Origin: JAPOUP01 sp965203605
GTDB taxonomy: Bacteria > Pseudomonadota > Alphaproteobacteria > Rhodobacterales > Rhodobacteraceae
Assembly: GCA_965203605.1 (NCBI GenBank)
Contig: OZ241902.1
Coordinates: 1,054,001-1,118,000, forward strand
Length of the DNA stretch: 64,000 nucleotides
Direction of reading: 5' to 3'
The notes beneath the pieces were generated by a model. The model ran no database searches. It was not told where the DNA came from and worked only from the letters and a program-made list of their open reading frames with translations. The translations under genes were made by a program, and so were the position numbers. Within the stretch, counting starts at the first letter, position 1, and the number at the start of each line of letters is the position of its first letter. This document shows, one piece after another, positions 27,016 through 34,928 of the stretch.

Positions 27016-27900
27016 ATGGGCGCGGTGTCAAGGCGTTTTGCAATATCCCCCGATCCGGAAGATCCAACGTTGACGAGACCCGTGCAGGGCGTCGACCACG
27101 AAGGCAGAAAGCACTCGGTCAATGTCGTGACGGAACGTCCGCTTACCATCTTTCTGAATTCCCAGGAGATCGTCACAGCTATGACGATCGGTGACTACCC
27201 GAAGTATCTTGCGATCGGTTTTCTCTTCAATCAGGGCATGCTACGTAAGGAAGATAGAGTGATTTCAGTCGATTACGACGGTGAGCTTGACGTTGTTGTC
27301 GTCCGCACCGATCATGAGACGGACTATGAGGACAAGTTGAAGCGGAAGACCCGGACGTCAGGCTGCGCGGTCGGCACAGTTTTCGGTGACATGATGGAAG
27401 GGCTGCAGGGGACCTATCTTCCCGCCGTACCAGTGAGGACCAGCTGGCTGTATTCGCTTGCCCGTCAAATCAATACGGCTCCTAGCCTCTATCTTGCCGC
27501 CGGTGCGATCCACGGAACCGTTCTTTGCCGACAGGATGTTCCGCTGGTCTATATGGAGGATGTCGGTCGCCATAACGCTGTGGACAAGATTGCAGGCTGG
27601 ATGTTCACGACAGGGACGCCCGCAGAGGACAAGATACTCTACACCACCGGTCGACTGACCTCCGAGATGGTCATCAAGACAGCACAGATGGGCATTCCAG
27701 CACTTGCGAGCCGTTCTGGCTTTACAGCCTGGGGAGTGGAGATTGCACGTGAAGTCAACCTGACGTTGGTCGGGCGCATGCGTGGCAAGCGATTCCTATG
27801 TCTGTCGGGTGAGGATCGATTGGTGTGGGATTCTGGATTCGATGGAGACGCTGAGCCCGCAGGAGGAGATCTTGTCCAAGGCGGCGTTAAGGATGGATGA
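27016..27900 (+). CDS. fdhD: Formate dehydrogenase accessory sulfurtransferase FdhD
   Basis: A 294-residue FdhD protein, which passes sulfur from a cysteine desulfurase to the molybdenum cofactor of formate dehydrogenase. ERPLTIFLNSQEIVTAM, the TSGCAVG loop with Cys117 and MEDVGRHNAVDK are diagnostic. Many homologues have CxxC in the loop; here only the first Cys is present, followed by AVG. GTG at 27025 is another possible start. The gene overlaps mobA. No formate dehydrogenase genes are in the window. Confidence 0.9.
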   Translation: MGAVSRRFAISPDPEDPTLTRPVQGVDHEGRKHSVNVVTERPLTIFLNSQEIVTAMTIGDYPKYLAIGFLFNQGMLRKEDRVISVDYDGELDVVVVRTDHETDYEDKLKRKTRTSGCAVGTVFGDMMEGLQGTYLPAVPVRTSWLYSLARQINTAPSLYLAAGAIHGTVLCRQDVPLVYMEDVGRHNAVDKIAGWMFTTGTPAEDKILYTTGRLTSEMVIKTAQMGIPALASRSGFTAWGVEIAREVNLTLVGRMRGKRFLCLSGEDRLVWDSGFDGDAEPAGGDLVQGGVKDG

Positions 27901-28513
27901 TTCCAGGCCACCGGGCATCATTCTCGCCGGCGGACTTTCGAGACGCATGGGTGGAGGTGACAAGACTCTCCTCAATCTAGGTGACCGTCCCGTACTTGCG
28001 CATGTCATCGAGCGGCTGCAAGAACAGGTTTGCGCGACGGCCCTGAACGCAAACGGCGACCCATCGCGCTTTGACGGGTTTGATTTACCAATTCTTCCGG
28101 ATTCGGAACCCAACTTCCCCGGTCCGCTTGCAGGCGTGCTGGCGGGCTTGGACTGGGCAGCAGGGCAGGGTGCGACGCGTGTCGTGACTGTGGCAGCGGA
28201 CTCACCGTTCTTCCCCGTCGATCTCGTTCCTAGGTTGGAGGAGGCTGCGGAGAATGCCCCGATAGCACTTGCAGCCACGCAGGAAGCGGATCAGGGGACA
28301 GTTCGGCATCCGACATTCGGACTATGGCCCGTTGCCCTTCGTGAAGACCTTCGGTGCGCATTGCGAGCCGGTCTACGAAAGATTGTTGCCTGGACCGACA
28401 GACATGGTGCGGCGTTGGCGAGCTTCAACCCAACTCCCGTTGACCCATTCTTCAATCTCAATCGTCCTGAGGATATGTTGCGGGCGGAGTCCATGGTCGA
28501 GGCACGGGAGTGA
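27893..28513 (+). CDS. mobA: Molybdenum cofactor guanylyltransferase MobA
   Basis: A 206-residue MobA that attaches GMP to molybdopterin. The nucleotide-binding loop is ILAGGLSRRMGGGDK near residues 7-21, DSEPNFPGPLAGVLAGL is the central motif, and AADSPFFP is the metal-binding region. The ATG at 27893 overlaps the fdhD stop by 8 bases. The order fdhD-mobA-mobB-moeA is common in alphaproteobacteria. Confidence 0.92.
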   Translation: MDDSRPPGIILAGGLSRRMGGGDKTLLNLGDRPVLAHVIERLQEQVCATALNANGDPSRFDGFDLPILPDSEPNFPGPLAGVLAGLDWAAGQGATRVVTVAADSPFFPVDLVPRLEEAAENAPIALAATQEADQGTVRHPTFGLWPVALREDLRCALRAGLRKIVAWTDRHGAALASFNPTPVDPFFNLNRPEDMLRAESMVEARE

Positions 28514-29031
28514 TGGAGGTTTTTGGCGTTGTTGGCTGGAAGAACACCGGCAAGACGGGGCTTATGGAGCGACTGGTCGCCGAGATCACCTCCCGTGGTC
28601 TAACCGTCTCGACCATCAAGCATGCCCACCACAGTGTGGACCTTGACCAGCCCGGTAAGGACAGCTACCGTCATCGCGTTTCTGGCGCGACCGAAGTTCT
28701 TCTTGCATCGGCAAGCCGATGGGCATTGATGACAGAGCTTCGCGGTGCTCAGGAACCAGCCTTGGATGTACTGCTCAGTCGGTTGTGTCCAGTCGACCTT
28801 GTGCTGGTCGAGGGCTATAAGCGCGACCGTCATCTAAAGATAGAGACCCATCGGGCCGTGACCGGAAGTTCCCTGATCGCAGGTGCGGATCCTACGGTTC
28901 TGGCCGTCGCGAGTGACACCACCCACCCGGGTCTGGGTAAACCGGTTCTGCACCTCGGGGCAACGGCGCTGATCGCGGACTTTGTGCTCAAATCCGTTGG
29001 ATTGAGGAACAGAGAAACTGCGGACTTCTGA
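28513..29031 (+). CDS. mobB: Molybdopterin-guanine dinucleotide biosynthesis protein MobB
   Basis: A 172-residue P-loop GTPase. The Walker A is GWKNTGKTGL near the start and HAHHSVDLDQPGKDS is the family-specific motif; VEGYKRD follows. MobB binds GTP and assists MobA. A GTG at 28510 overlapping the mobA stop is an equally good start. It ends exactly at the first base of moeA. Confidence 0.9.
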   Translation: MEVFGVVGWKNTGKTGLMERLVAEITSRGLTVSTIKHAHHSVDLDQPGKDSYRHRVSGATEVLLASASRWALMTELRGAQEPALDVLLSRLCPVDLVLVEGYKRDRHLKIETHRAVTGSSLIAGADPTVLAVASDTTHPGLGKPVLHLGATALIADFVLKSVGLRNRETADF

Positions 29032-30288
29032 ATGAAACCACCGCCGCTCAGGAATGACTGTTTCGCCCTTCCGCCCGGGGTGCACTGGACCCCCGTGAAA
29101 GAGGCCCATCAACGCCTGCGGTCCGCAATGGTCTGTGTGACCGCAACCGAGTCGCTGGGTGTCGAGGCGGCCGCAGGACGGTTTGTCGCGAACGACGTTC
29201 ATGCACTGCGTCCCAATCCTGCCTCATCGAACTCAGCTGTCGACGGTTTCGGTTTCGGTGGCCCAGTATCCGATGGTGTGCAGAACATGCCCTTGGCTGA
29301 TGGGCGAGCGGCGGCGGGATCACCGTTTGCGGGAGAGTTGCCCGCAGGGGTCGCCTTAAGGATCCTGACAGGTGCCAGTTTGCCGTCTGGTGTCGATACA
29401 GTGGTGCTGGACGAGGACGTAAGCGTCGACGACGGGTTCATCGCTTTCCATGGGCCGATAAAGAAAGGGGCGAACACGCGCTCGGTAGGAGAGGACGTGC
29501 CTGCGGGAGGCAAGGTGGTCTCCGCGGGTACCCGGCTTGGGCCACCTCATATCGCATTGCTTGCGGCAACTGGGATTGATGCCGTTGCCGTGCATCGTCA
29601 ATTGCGTGTGGGCGTTCTTTCGACGGGAAATGAATTGCGTCCGGTCGGCAGTTCAGCGTCGAGTGATCAAGTCATTGACGCCAACCGTCCGATGCTGCTG
29701 TCCCTGTTTGAGCAGTGGGATTTCGCACCCGTTGATCTGGGGCACATTGGCGACGACCGGACGCAACTGCGTGATCGCCTGGATATTGCGGTGGGGGAGG
29801 TCGATGTCATCGTAACCACTGGAGGTGCGTCGGCAGGAGATGAGGACCATGTCTCCAGCCTTCTGAATGAAACTGGAACCATGGCGCTGTGGCGAATCGC
29901 AGTCAAGCCTGGCCGGCCGCTGGCTCTGGCAACATGGCATGGTGTTCCGGTGTTTGGTTTACCGGGAAATCCTGTCGCTGCATTTGTCTGCGCATTGCTG
30001 TTCGCCGAACCGGCATTCCGGTTGCTCGCAGGAGGTTTATGGAGACTGCCGCAGCGTTTTATTGTTCCCGCTGGATTCACCAAACGCAAGAGAGGAGGGC
30101 GGCGTGAATATCTCCGGTCTCGGTTGACGCGAGAAGGTGTCGCGGAGGTGTTCACTTCGGAAGGCTCGGGCAGGATATCGGGCTTGGCTTGGGCAAGGGG
30201 ATTGGTGGAACTGGACGATGATGCCCTTGAAATCAAACCAGGAGATCCTGTAAAATATCTGCCATTTACCTCCTGCTATGCGGACTGA
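29032..30288 (+). CDS. moeA: Molybdopterin molybdenumtransferase MoeA
   Basis: A 418-residue MoeA that inserts molybdate into adenylylated molybdopterin. SNSAVDGFGF, GVLSTGNELRPVG, TTGGASAGDEDHV and FGLPGNPVAAF are all family motifs. Length is normal. Its TGA stop (30286-30288) is also one copy of the three-base repeat flanking an IS630-like insertion, so the element landed exactly after the reading frame and left the gene intact. Confidence 0.93.
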   Translation: MKPPPLRNDCFALPPGVHWTPVKEAHQRLRSAMVCVTATESLGVEAAAGRFVANDVHALRPNPASSNSAVDGFGFGGPVSDGVQNMPLADGRAAAGSPFAGELPAGVALRILTGASLPSGVDTVVLDEDVSVDDGFIAFHGPIKKGANTRSVGEDVPAGGKVVSAGTRLGPPHIALLAATGIDAVAVHRQLRVGVLSTGNELRPVGSSASSDQVIDANRPMLLSLFEQWDFAPVDLGHIGDDRTQLRDRLDIAVGEVDVIVTTGGASAGDEDHVSSLLNETGTMALWRIAVKPGRPLALATWHGVPVFGLPGNPVAAFVCALLFAEPAFRLLAGGLWRLPQRFIVPAGFTKRKRGGRREYLRSRLTREGVAEVFTSEGSGRISGLAWARGLVELDDDALEIKPGDPVKYLPFTSCYAD

Positions 30289-30422
30289 TACCAAACCAAA
30301 TTAATAATGTGCCCAGAACAAATGTGGAACATCATGCTGTGTGACACGGCAACATTCCGCGTGTGACCGGTGGCGCCGTCCTGTATCCTGTGCCTTGGAA
30401 ACATGCGGAAGGAGAGAACGGC

Positions 30423-31482
30423 ATGCCTGCGAAAGTCACGGTGTCGCGCACCGACCACACACCCGGACACCTACGCGAACTGGCCTCGAAGCGCAGGTTC
30501 CGCGACCGCCGCCACCGGCTGCGCGCCATCGCCCCGGTCATGGAGGACGGTCTGTCCAGGGCTGGGGTGGCCTCCGGCGCGGGCGTCGGTGCCCGGACGC
30601 TCCGCGACCGGGTCGTCCGGTACAGCGCCGACGGTCTGGACGGCCTGCGGGACGCCGCCCGGCCGGGGGCGCCGCCGAAGCTGGAAAGCGGGCAGGCCGG
30701 GGAGGGGCAGGACCCCATAAGCGTTAACCTGTTTTTCGCCGCAAATTTCGACACCTTTCAATGTCCAGAACGGCAGTCAACAGGTGGCTCATCCGCAGAT
30801 CCCGCCGGTTTTTTTCCTTTCGCTGGCCACTGGAGCCAGTGGGATGGGGGACTCCACTTCATTCAACCCTTGTCCCAAGAACAGGTTAACGCCTATGGGG
30901 CCGGACCCCGACGCGGGCGGGCCGTCGCACCGGGCTGTCGCGGACATCCGGGCGGGCGTCCCAGCCCGCTTCGGGGTGGGGTGCGCGCTGGAGGGCGCGG
31001 GTGGGGCGGAAGGGCATGCTGCCGGGGGTCCGGGCGCGGAAAGGGACGCGCCCGCGCATCGTGAGGGACCACCGGTACGGACACCTGTACCTGTTCCCCC
31101 CCGCCTGTCCCGCCACCGGCGACGCGGTCGGGCATGTCTGCGGCAGGGCCAGCACCGCGGAGACGGACCGGCACCTCCGCGACATCGGGGAGCGGGTCCC
31201 CGCCGGAAAGCGCGCCCTGGTGGTCCCCGGCGGGGCGGGCCGGCACCGGTCGGGGGACCTGGGGATACCGGACAGCGTCTCCCTGCTCCGGCTGCCGCCC
31301 ACGGCCCGGATCTCAATCCGGGCGGGACGGTGTTCCCCCTCCTGAAGCACCGGCACCTCCCCAACCGGGTGTCCGCAGGCGCGGAACACGTCCGGGAGGT
31401 GGTCGGGCACGTCCGGGACGCCTTCATCCGCCGGAAGGGGGAGGTCACGCGGGTCACCACGAGGGAATGGGCGGTGCCGTGA
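30423..31482 (+). pseudogene. IS630-like transposase remnant
   Basis: Three frames together spell parts of an IS630 DDE transposase. The N-terminal HTH is in the frame of the ATG at 30423. The middle frame has YLFPPACPATGDAVGHVCG and VPGGAGRHRSGDLGIPDSVS, where the usual LDGAGWH Asp is lost. The last frame ends EVTRVTTREWAVP at 31482. A MITE insertion, an internal deletion and frameshifts make it non-functional. Confidence 0.8.
30714..30899. mobile_element. 186-bp MITE nested in IS630-like copy 1
   Basis: The segment begins CCCATAAGCGTTAACCTG and ends with the near-exact complement (CAGGTTAACGCCTATGGG), two mismatches over about 24 bases. It is absent from the homologous site of the second IS630-like copy. 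GCAGGAC (30707-30713) and GCCGGAC (30900-30906) look like a 7-base target duplication with one mismatch. It has no coding capacity. Confidence 0.75.
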
Positions 31483-31523
31483 GATCAGGGGCGCCTGTCG
31501 GTGATTACTTATTTGGTTTGGTA

Positions 31524-31783
31524 TGAGTGTCCAAGAGGATGAATCTGGATACTCCAGTAGGAGTCAGGTCGAACCAATTGTTGGAAGCGTATGCCTTCAC
31601 GAAAGTGCTCGGCCAGGATCGCAATCGCAGGCCCCGCGTCAATGGATACTCCCTTTCGACCGTTATGGAGCAGCTTTTGCGGAGTGCCTGACTGCCCTCA
31701 CTTCCGCTTCTGGATCAGGTAGGGCCGGATATTGATCCCGAAACTTTCAGGGCAATGGTCTGCTGTTGCCATCAAGGTTGATC
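31524..31783. other. Short region after IS630-like copy 1
   Basis: This stretch contains a 50-codon plus-strand frame, 31539-31691, beginning MNLDTPVGVRSNQLLEAY, which reads like a fragment of a displaced gene but matches no family I know. The rest holds nothing that I can identify. Confidence 0.3.
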
Positions 31784-32986
31784 CTATTGATTTGTGTTAG
31801 GGAGGCGCAGGAACTCCCCTCTGAAGGGAATCCGTCTGAAGAATCCGCCTTCTCCGGTCAGTCGGAGTTCACCGGTACAATACTCGATCTTCGCGACAGG
31901 CTCTCCGCTTGGCCACGTGATCGCTCCGATGACATGGCACACATCTACGCGCTTATCCTGGCAAAGGTTCAGTTCGCCGGAGCCTGGAAATTCCTGTTCT
32001 GTCGAGATCCCAAGCATATGATTTGCGGCCCCCTCTTCTACGCCAAGGCAGCCGCAGTGCCTGCCCGACCAGGGCGCGTAGTCACGTCCTCCGTTGGAAT
32101 GCCAGAGCATTGTCATGGGTATTTCGAGGGGATTTCGCAGTGATAGATATACATCACCCTCTACAGGCCTTGTCACAGCGGTCCATCCCAATGTGTGTCC
32201 GCTCGCTTCGATGCCGACCACGAAGTCCTCATGCCGGGGATTCCAGGGATATTCGGTGAGATCAACTGGCCCGTCCTGACCCGGAAATTGGCGCGGGTCC
32301 GCGGACTGTGCTGGATAGATGAGTTCGGAACGACCGAGTTCAGGGTCGCTTTCCTGTGGATCGGGAGGGGTCTCCCACATTTTCTTTGGAGAAACGCGGA
32401 TCAGCGCTCCATTTGGCACTGAGACATTTGCGTGATTGGCGAATGATAGCCTACCTTGACCGCCGATGAATGTATGCTGCTGGTAAACGAATGGGTGACC
32501 GTCCCTGAGGGAGAGTTCCTTGACCATAGTCGCGTTGGAAACTGGCCTTCTGAGTACGGCTCGAAGATATGAGTCATCGACCGCAGCCACATCCCATGGA
32601 GAATTCGGAGGCCACCCGTGAAACGGGGACCCGCTTTCAGTGGCAGCGAAAGGTGAACAGAAAAAGTCACCGCCTAGCTTTGCCATCAGCGGCGGTGCGT
32701 CCTCTGGCATGGTTTCGTCGGTTTCGACCCAGGGAGCACGGTGCAGCGGCGCGACGTCCTGGTTGTCATCCGATACCGTAAAGCTCTCTATCAGTCCGGT
32801 TTGAGCGTCGAACGTCGCGTGGATTCCATTGGCATGAATCCGGGTCAAGTCTGGATATCCATTTCGTTCCTCACGCTCGCGACACCTGTTCGGGTAGAGT
32901 TCGTATTCACCAATCCCGCGTCTTTGCATGTGCGTTGCCGGGTAGATGAGCCGAACTACCGATAGCGTGTCTTCAGGCAACCCCAT
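31784..32986 (-). CDS. Galactose-mutarotase-fold protein (aldose 1-epimerase-like)
   Basis: About 400 residues from the ATG at 32986, which has GAAGG at good spacing. The segment SFTVSDDNQDVAPLHRAPW followed by LGGDFFCSPFA, then HGW, resembles the beta-rich mutarotase-like superfamily, although catalytic residues cannot be placed by eye. The first 50 or so residues look poorly conserved, so the true start may be further downstream. It lies between two IS630-like remnants and no obvious sugar genes are near. It may be cargo of past rearrangement. Confidence 0.5.
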   Translation of the reverse strand: MGLPEDTLSVVRLIYPATHMQRRGIGEYELYPNRCREREERNGYPDLTRIHANGIHATFDAQTGLIESFTVSDDNQDVAPLHRAPWVETDETMPEDAPPLMAKLGGDFFCSPFAATESGSPFHGWPPNSPWDVAAVDDSYLRAVLRRPVSNATMVKELSLRDGHPFVYQQHTFIGGQGRLSFANHANVSVPNGALIRVSPKKMWETPPDPQESDPELGRSELIYPAQSADPRQFPGQDGPVDLTEYPWNPRHEDFVVGIEASGHTLGWTAVTRPVEGDVYLSLRNPLEIPMTMLWHSNGGRDYAPWSGRHCGCLGVEEGAANHMLGISTEQEFPGSGELNLCQDKRVDVCHVIGAITWPSGEPVAKIEYCTGELRLTGEGGFFRRIPFRGEFLRLPNTNQ

Positions 32987-33410
32987 TTCCATTCCGCCTT
33001 CAAGAAACCGCGGTGGTGGACCGCGTCGCACGACCTCTTCTGTATCCTTCCAAATGACCTCTCGACAGATCCGGCCGTGACTGGCGATATGATGCGTTAT
33101 TGGGCGATGATGCGAATGCTCGATTGCCCGCGCCTTCCGCCCCTGCGTGCTTCCGGCCGATTGTCGGGCTGCGCCGGATCTCTGAGCCCGATGCCGGCAT
33201 CGAGCTGATCAAGCCTGCGCGAAGCGGTGCGCACGAAGACCGAGAAGGCCGCAAACGGGCGTCCCTGACAGAACGCCTCGGTGCGCTTGTCGTTGAACCC
33301 GACGATCACGACACATCCGATCCGCAGTCCCGACATTGTCCGCATGTTAGCCGCTACATATGCGTTATATCGAGCATAAACGGGCCGAAGGCAAGGTGGG
33401 CGCCGCCGTG
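32987..33410. other. Stretch with no recognised gene
   Basis: Frames on both strands are open here but none is family-like. It adjoins the IS630-like 3' remnant and may hold the eroded rest of that element or the displaced end of a neighbouring gene. Confidence 0.3.
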
Positions 33411-33593
33411 TCCTTAAGCTCCGCCACCTCGCCAACCGGGTCATCAAGAGCGCGAAGCATGTCAGGAAGACCGTGGAACAGGTGTGGAAAGGGTCCGTCC
33501 AGCGGAAAGGGAGATCACGTGGGTCGCCGCATGGGAGTGGGCGGTGCTGCAATATCCGGCGAGCCTATCGGCCATTACCTATTTGGTTTGGTA
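33411..33593 (+). mobile_element. 3' end of a third IS630-like element
   Basis: The sequence parallels the last 180 bases of the other IS630-like copies: a CCGCCACCTCGCCAACCGGGT block, then an eroded REW-AV end, then ATTTGGTTTGGTA at 33581-33593. TGA follows at 33594-33596. No matching left end is visible, so only the right part survives. It is more diverged than the other two copies. Confidence 0.7.
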
Positions 33594-33797
33594 TGATGTT
33601 TTTTGGACGAGCAAGCTCAGATGTGTCTCTGAGTTGGTCCTGCTGGTCTTCGTTTGTAAGACCGGCGTGCGGCTTATTTCGGACTCACCGCCAAGTCAGC
33701 AGAGTCGGCACCTGCGCACCGACAGGCCGATGTAATGAACTCCGTGACTTCAGGTGCGGAAATGGATGGTCCAGCAATCGATGGGTCGGGAATTCCG

Positions 33798-34367
33798 TCA
33801 ACTGCCCCAGGTGCGAACAGGACCGCAGTCCATATGCACGAAATTTGATCCTGTGTATCGCCCGACTCCACCAGCTCTGCAAGCTGTTGCCGCTCGCGCC
33901 ATTTGCTTCACTGAACGGGAACGCATCCTAAGATCAGCAGCCATACCTTTGATATGCAAGGAATTTTTTGCAACCGAGCGTGATCTAGCCCGTAGCCTCT
34001 CATTGGTCCGTGATGTCCGATATCCCGAAATCAGCAGGTAGGCTTCGTCGGTATCGAGCAGATTGTGTGACGCGGCCATTATGTTGATTGTCCGTCGATC
34101 AATGGCTATAGACTGATTGCTGTGCCAGTCGCGCATGAAGTGATTTACTTCCTCTAGGGCAGCCTGGATATAGTCGCCTTCAATCCAGTAGATTGTGTCG
34201 ATACTTTCTCCGGTTCGGCCCGAATACATACGGATCCGACGGATATCACCGGCACCTCTCAGTATGCCGGCAGCCTTGGAAAACGTAGGGGCTGCCGAGA
34301 CGGCGGTGGCAGCGAACGCACCTAGCAGCGCTCGGCGTGAGAACCCTCCCAAACAATCATTGATCAT
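33798..34367 (-). CDS. DUF882/YcbK-like peptidase M15 fold protein
   Basis: A 189-residue protein starting at the ATG at 34367. The N-terminus SRRALLGAFAATAVSAAPTF is a twin-arginine-type signal. The Zn-binding region reads SGYRTSRTN, then SLHIKGMAADLRM, then VHMD, the H-x-x-x-x-A-x-D pattern of DUF882. This fold trims or remodels peptidoglycan. The frame extends upstream to 34595 but that part has no family character. An L,D-transpeptidase gene is divergent from it, a common pairing. Confidence 0.85.
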   Translation of the reverse strand: MINDCLGGFSRRALLGAFAATAVSAAPTFSKAAGILRGAGDIRRIRMYSGRTGESIDTIYWIEGDYIQAALEEVNHFMRDWHSNQSIAIDRRTINIMAASHNLLDTDEAYLLISGYRTSRTNERLRARSRSVAKNSLHIKGMAADLRMRSRSVKQMARAATACRAGGVGRYTGSNFVHMDCGPVRTWGS

Positions 34368-34877
34368 GCCTGCCTTATTCAAGTTGTTGCCAATTCCTTC
34401 TGTCGTGGATTGGGATTCACAAACTTTCGCCCTACGCTCCTTGCACAGGATTCCACATCCGAAAAAACACTTCAACGAAAAAATTCGACACTCCGATGGC
34501 CTGTCAGCCTGCTTGACCGCCGACTCACAAGCAGGAGCTCCCTGCAGTGCGATCGCAGTGAACAGGGCCATCGCGTTGGGAATTCCGGTTGTCACCAGCG
34601 GGAACGTACGAACGGAAGTGGCGCGTCGGTTACGAATGCGATCAGGTCTGCATGGCTTCCGGGCATCGACGCGAAGACAGAAACCCAGATGCGATTGCGC
34701 GAACGGCGCACGTCCATTGCTCGATTCGGTCTGATTTCCTGTTCAGACCGCCAATGACCAAAGTCGAAGGTACATGCGGTTCCCACATGGACAACTTCGA
34801 CTTCCTTAAGCTAGGGCTTGAGGGCAACGGCCACAATTTTCTGTTCCCGAAGCAGGGTAACGGATGTTATTCTATAA
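34368..34877. other. Divergent intergenic stretch
   Basis: No credible gene is seen in about 510 bases between the DUF882 gene and the L,D-transpeptidase. The upstream promoters of both genes should lie here. The open frames are shadows or lack family features. Confidence 0.35.
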
Positions 34878-34898
34878 CTGCCCTGCTGTTCAGGGCAG
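34878..34898 (+). promoter_or_regulatory. Hairpin in the leader of the L,D-transpeptidase gene
   Basis: CTGCCCTG at 34878-34885 pairs perfectly with CAGGGCAG at 34891-34898 around a 5-base loop, immediately before a GTG and 30 bases before the preferred ATG. It may influence translation or be a transcription pause; no T-run follows. Confidence 0.4.
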
Positions 34899-34928
34899 GT
34901 GGATACTATCGTGAAAGGCCCCGTAGAC

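Larger units (their letters stand above)
30289..31523 (+). mobile_element. Dead IS630-like element, copy 1
   Basis: The ends are inverted: TACCAAACCAAAT at 30289 and its complement ending at 31523 (ATTTGGTTTGGTA). TGA flanks it on both sides (30286-30288 and 31524-31526). The transposase starts near 30423 with an HTH half (DRRHRLRAIAPVMEDG, then a VRTL/ARTLRDRV recognition helix). It is broken by a 186-bp MITE at 30714 and lacks roughly 165 bases that copy 2 has, including the first catalytic Asp region. It is visibly GC-richer than the host genes. Confidence 0.85.

Noticed and set aside
30789..31460. Long minus-strand open frames, up to 223 codons, across IS630-like copy 1
   Set aside because: They are shadows created by very GC-rich sequence; only the plus strand matches IS630 transposase motifs. 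The same holds for 61049-61961 in copy 2.
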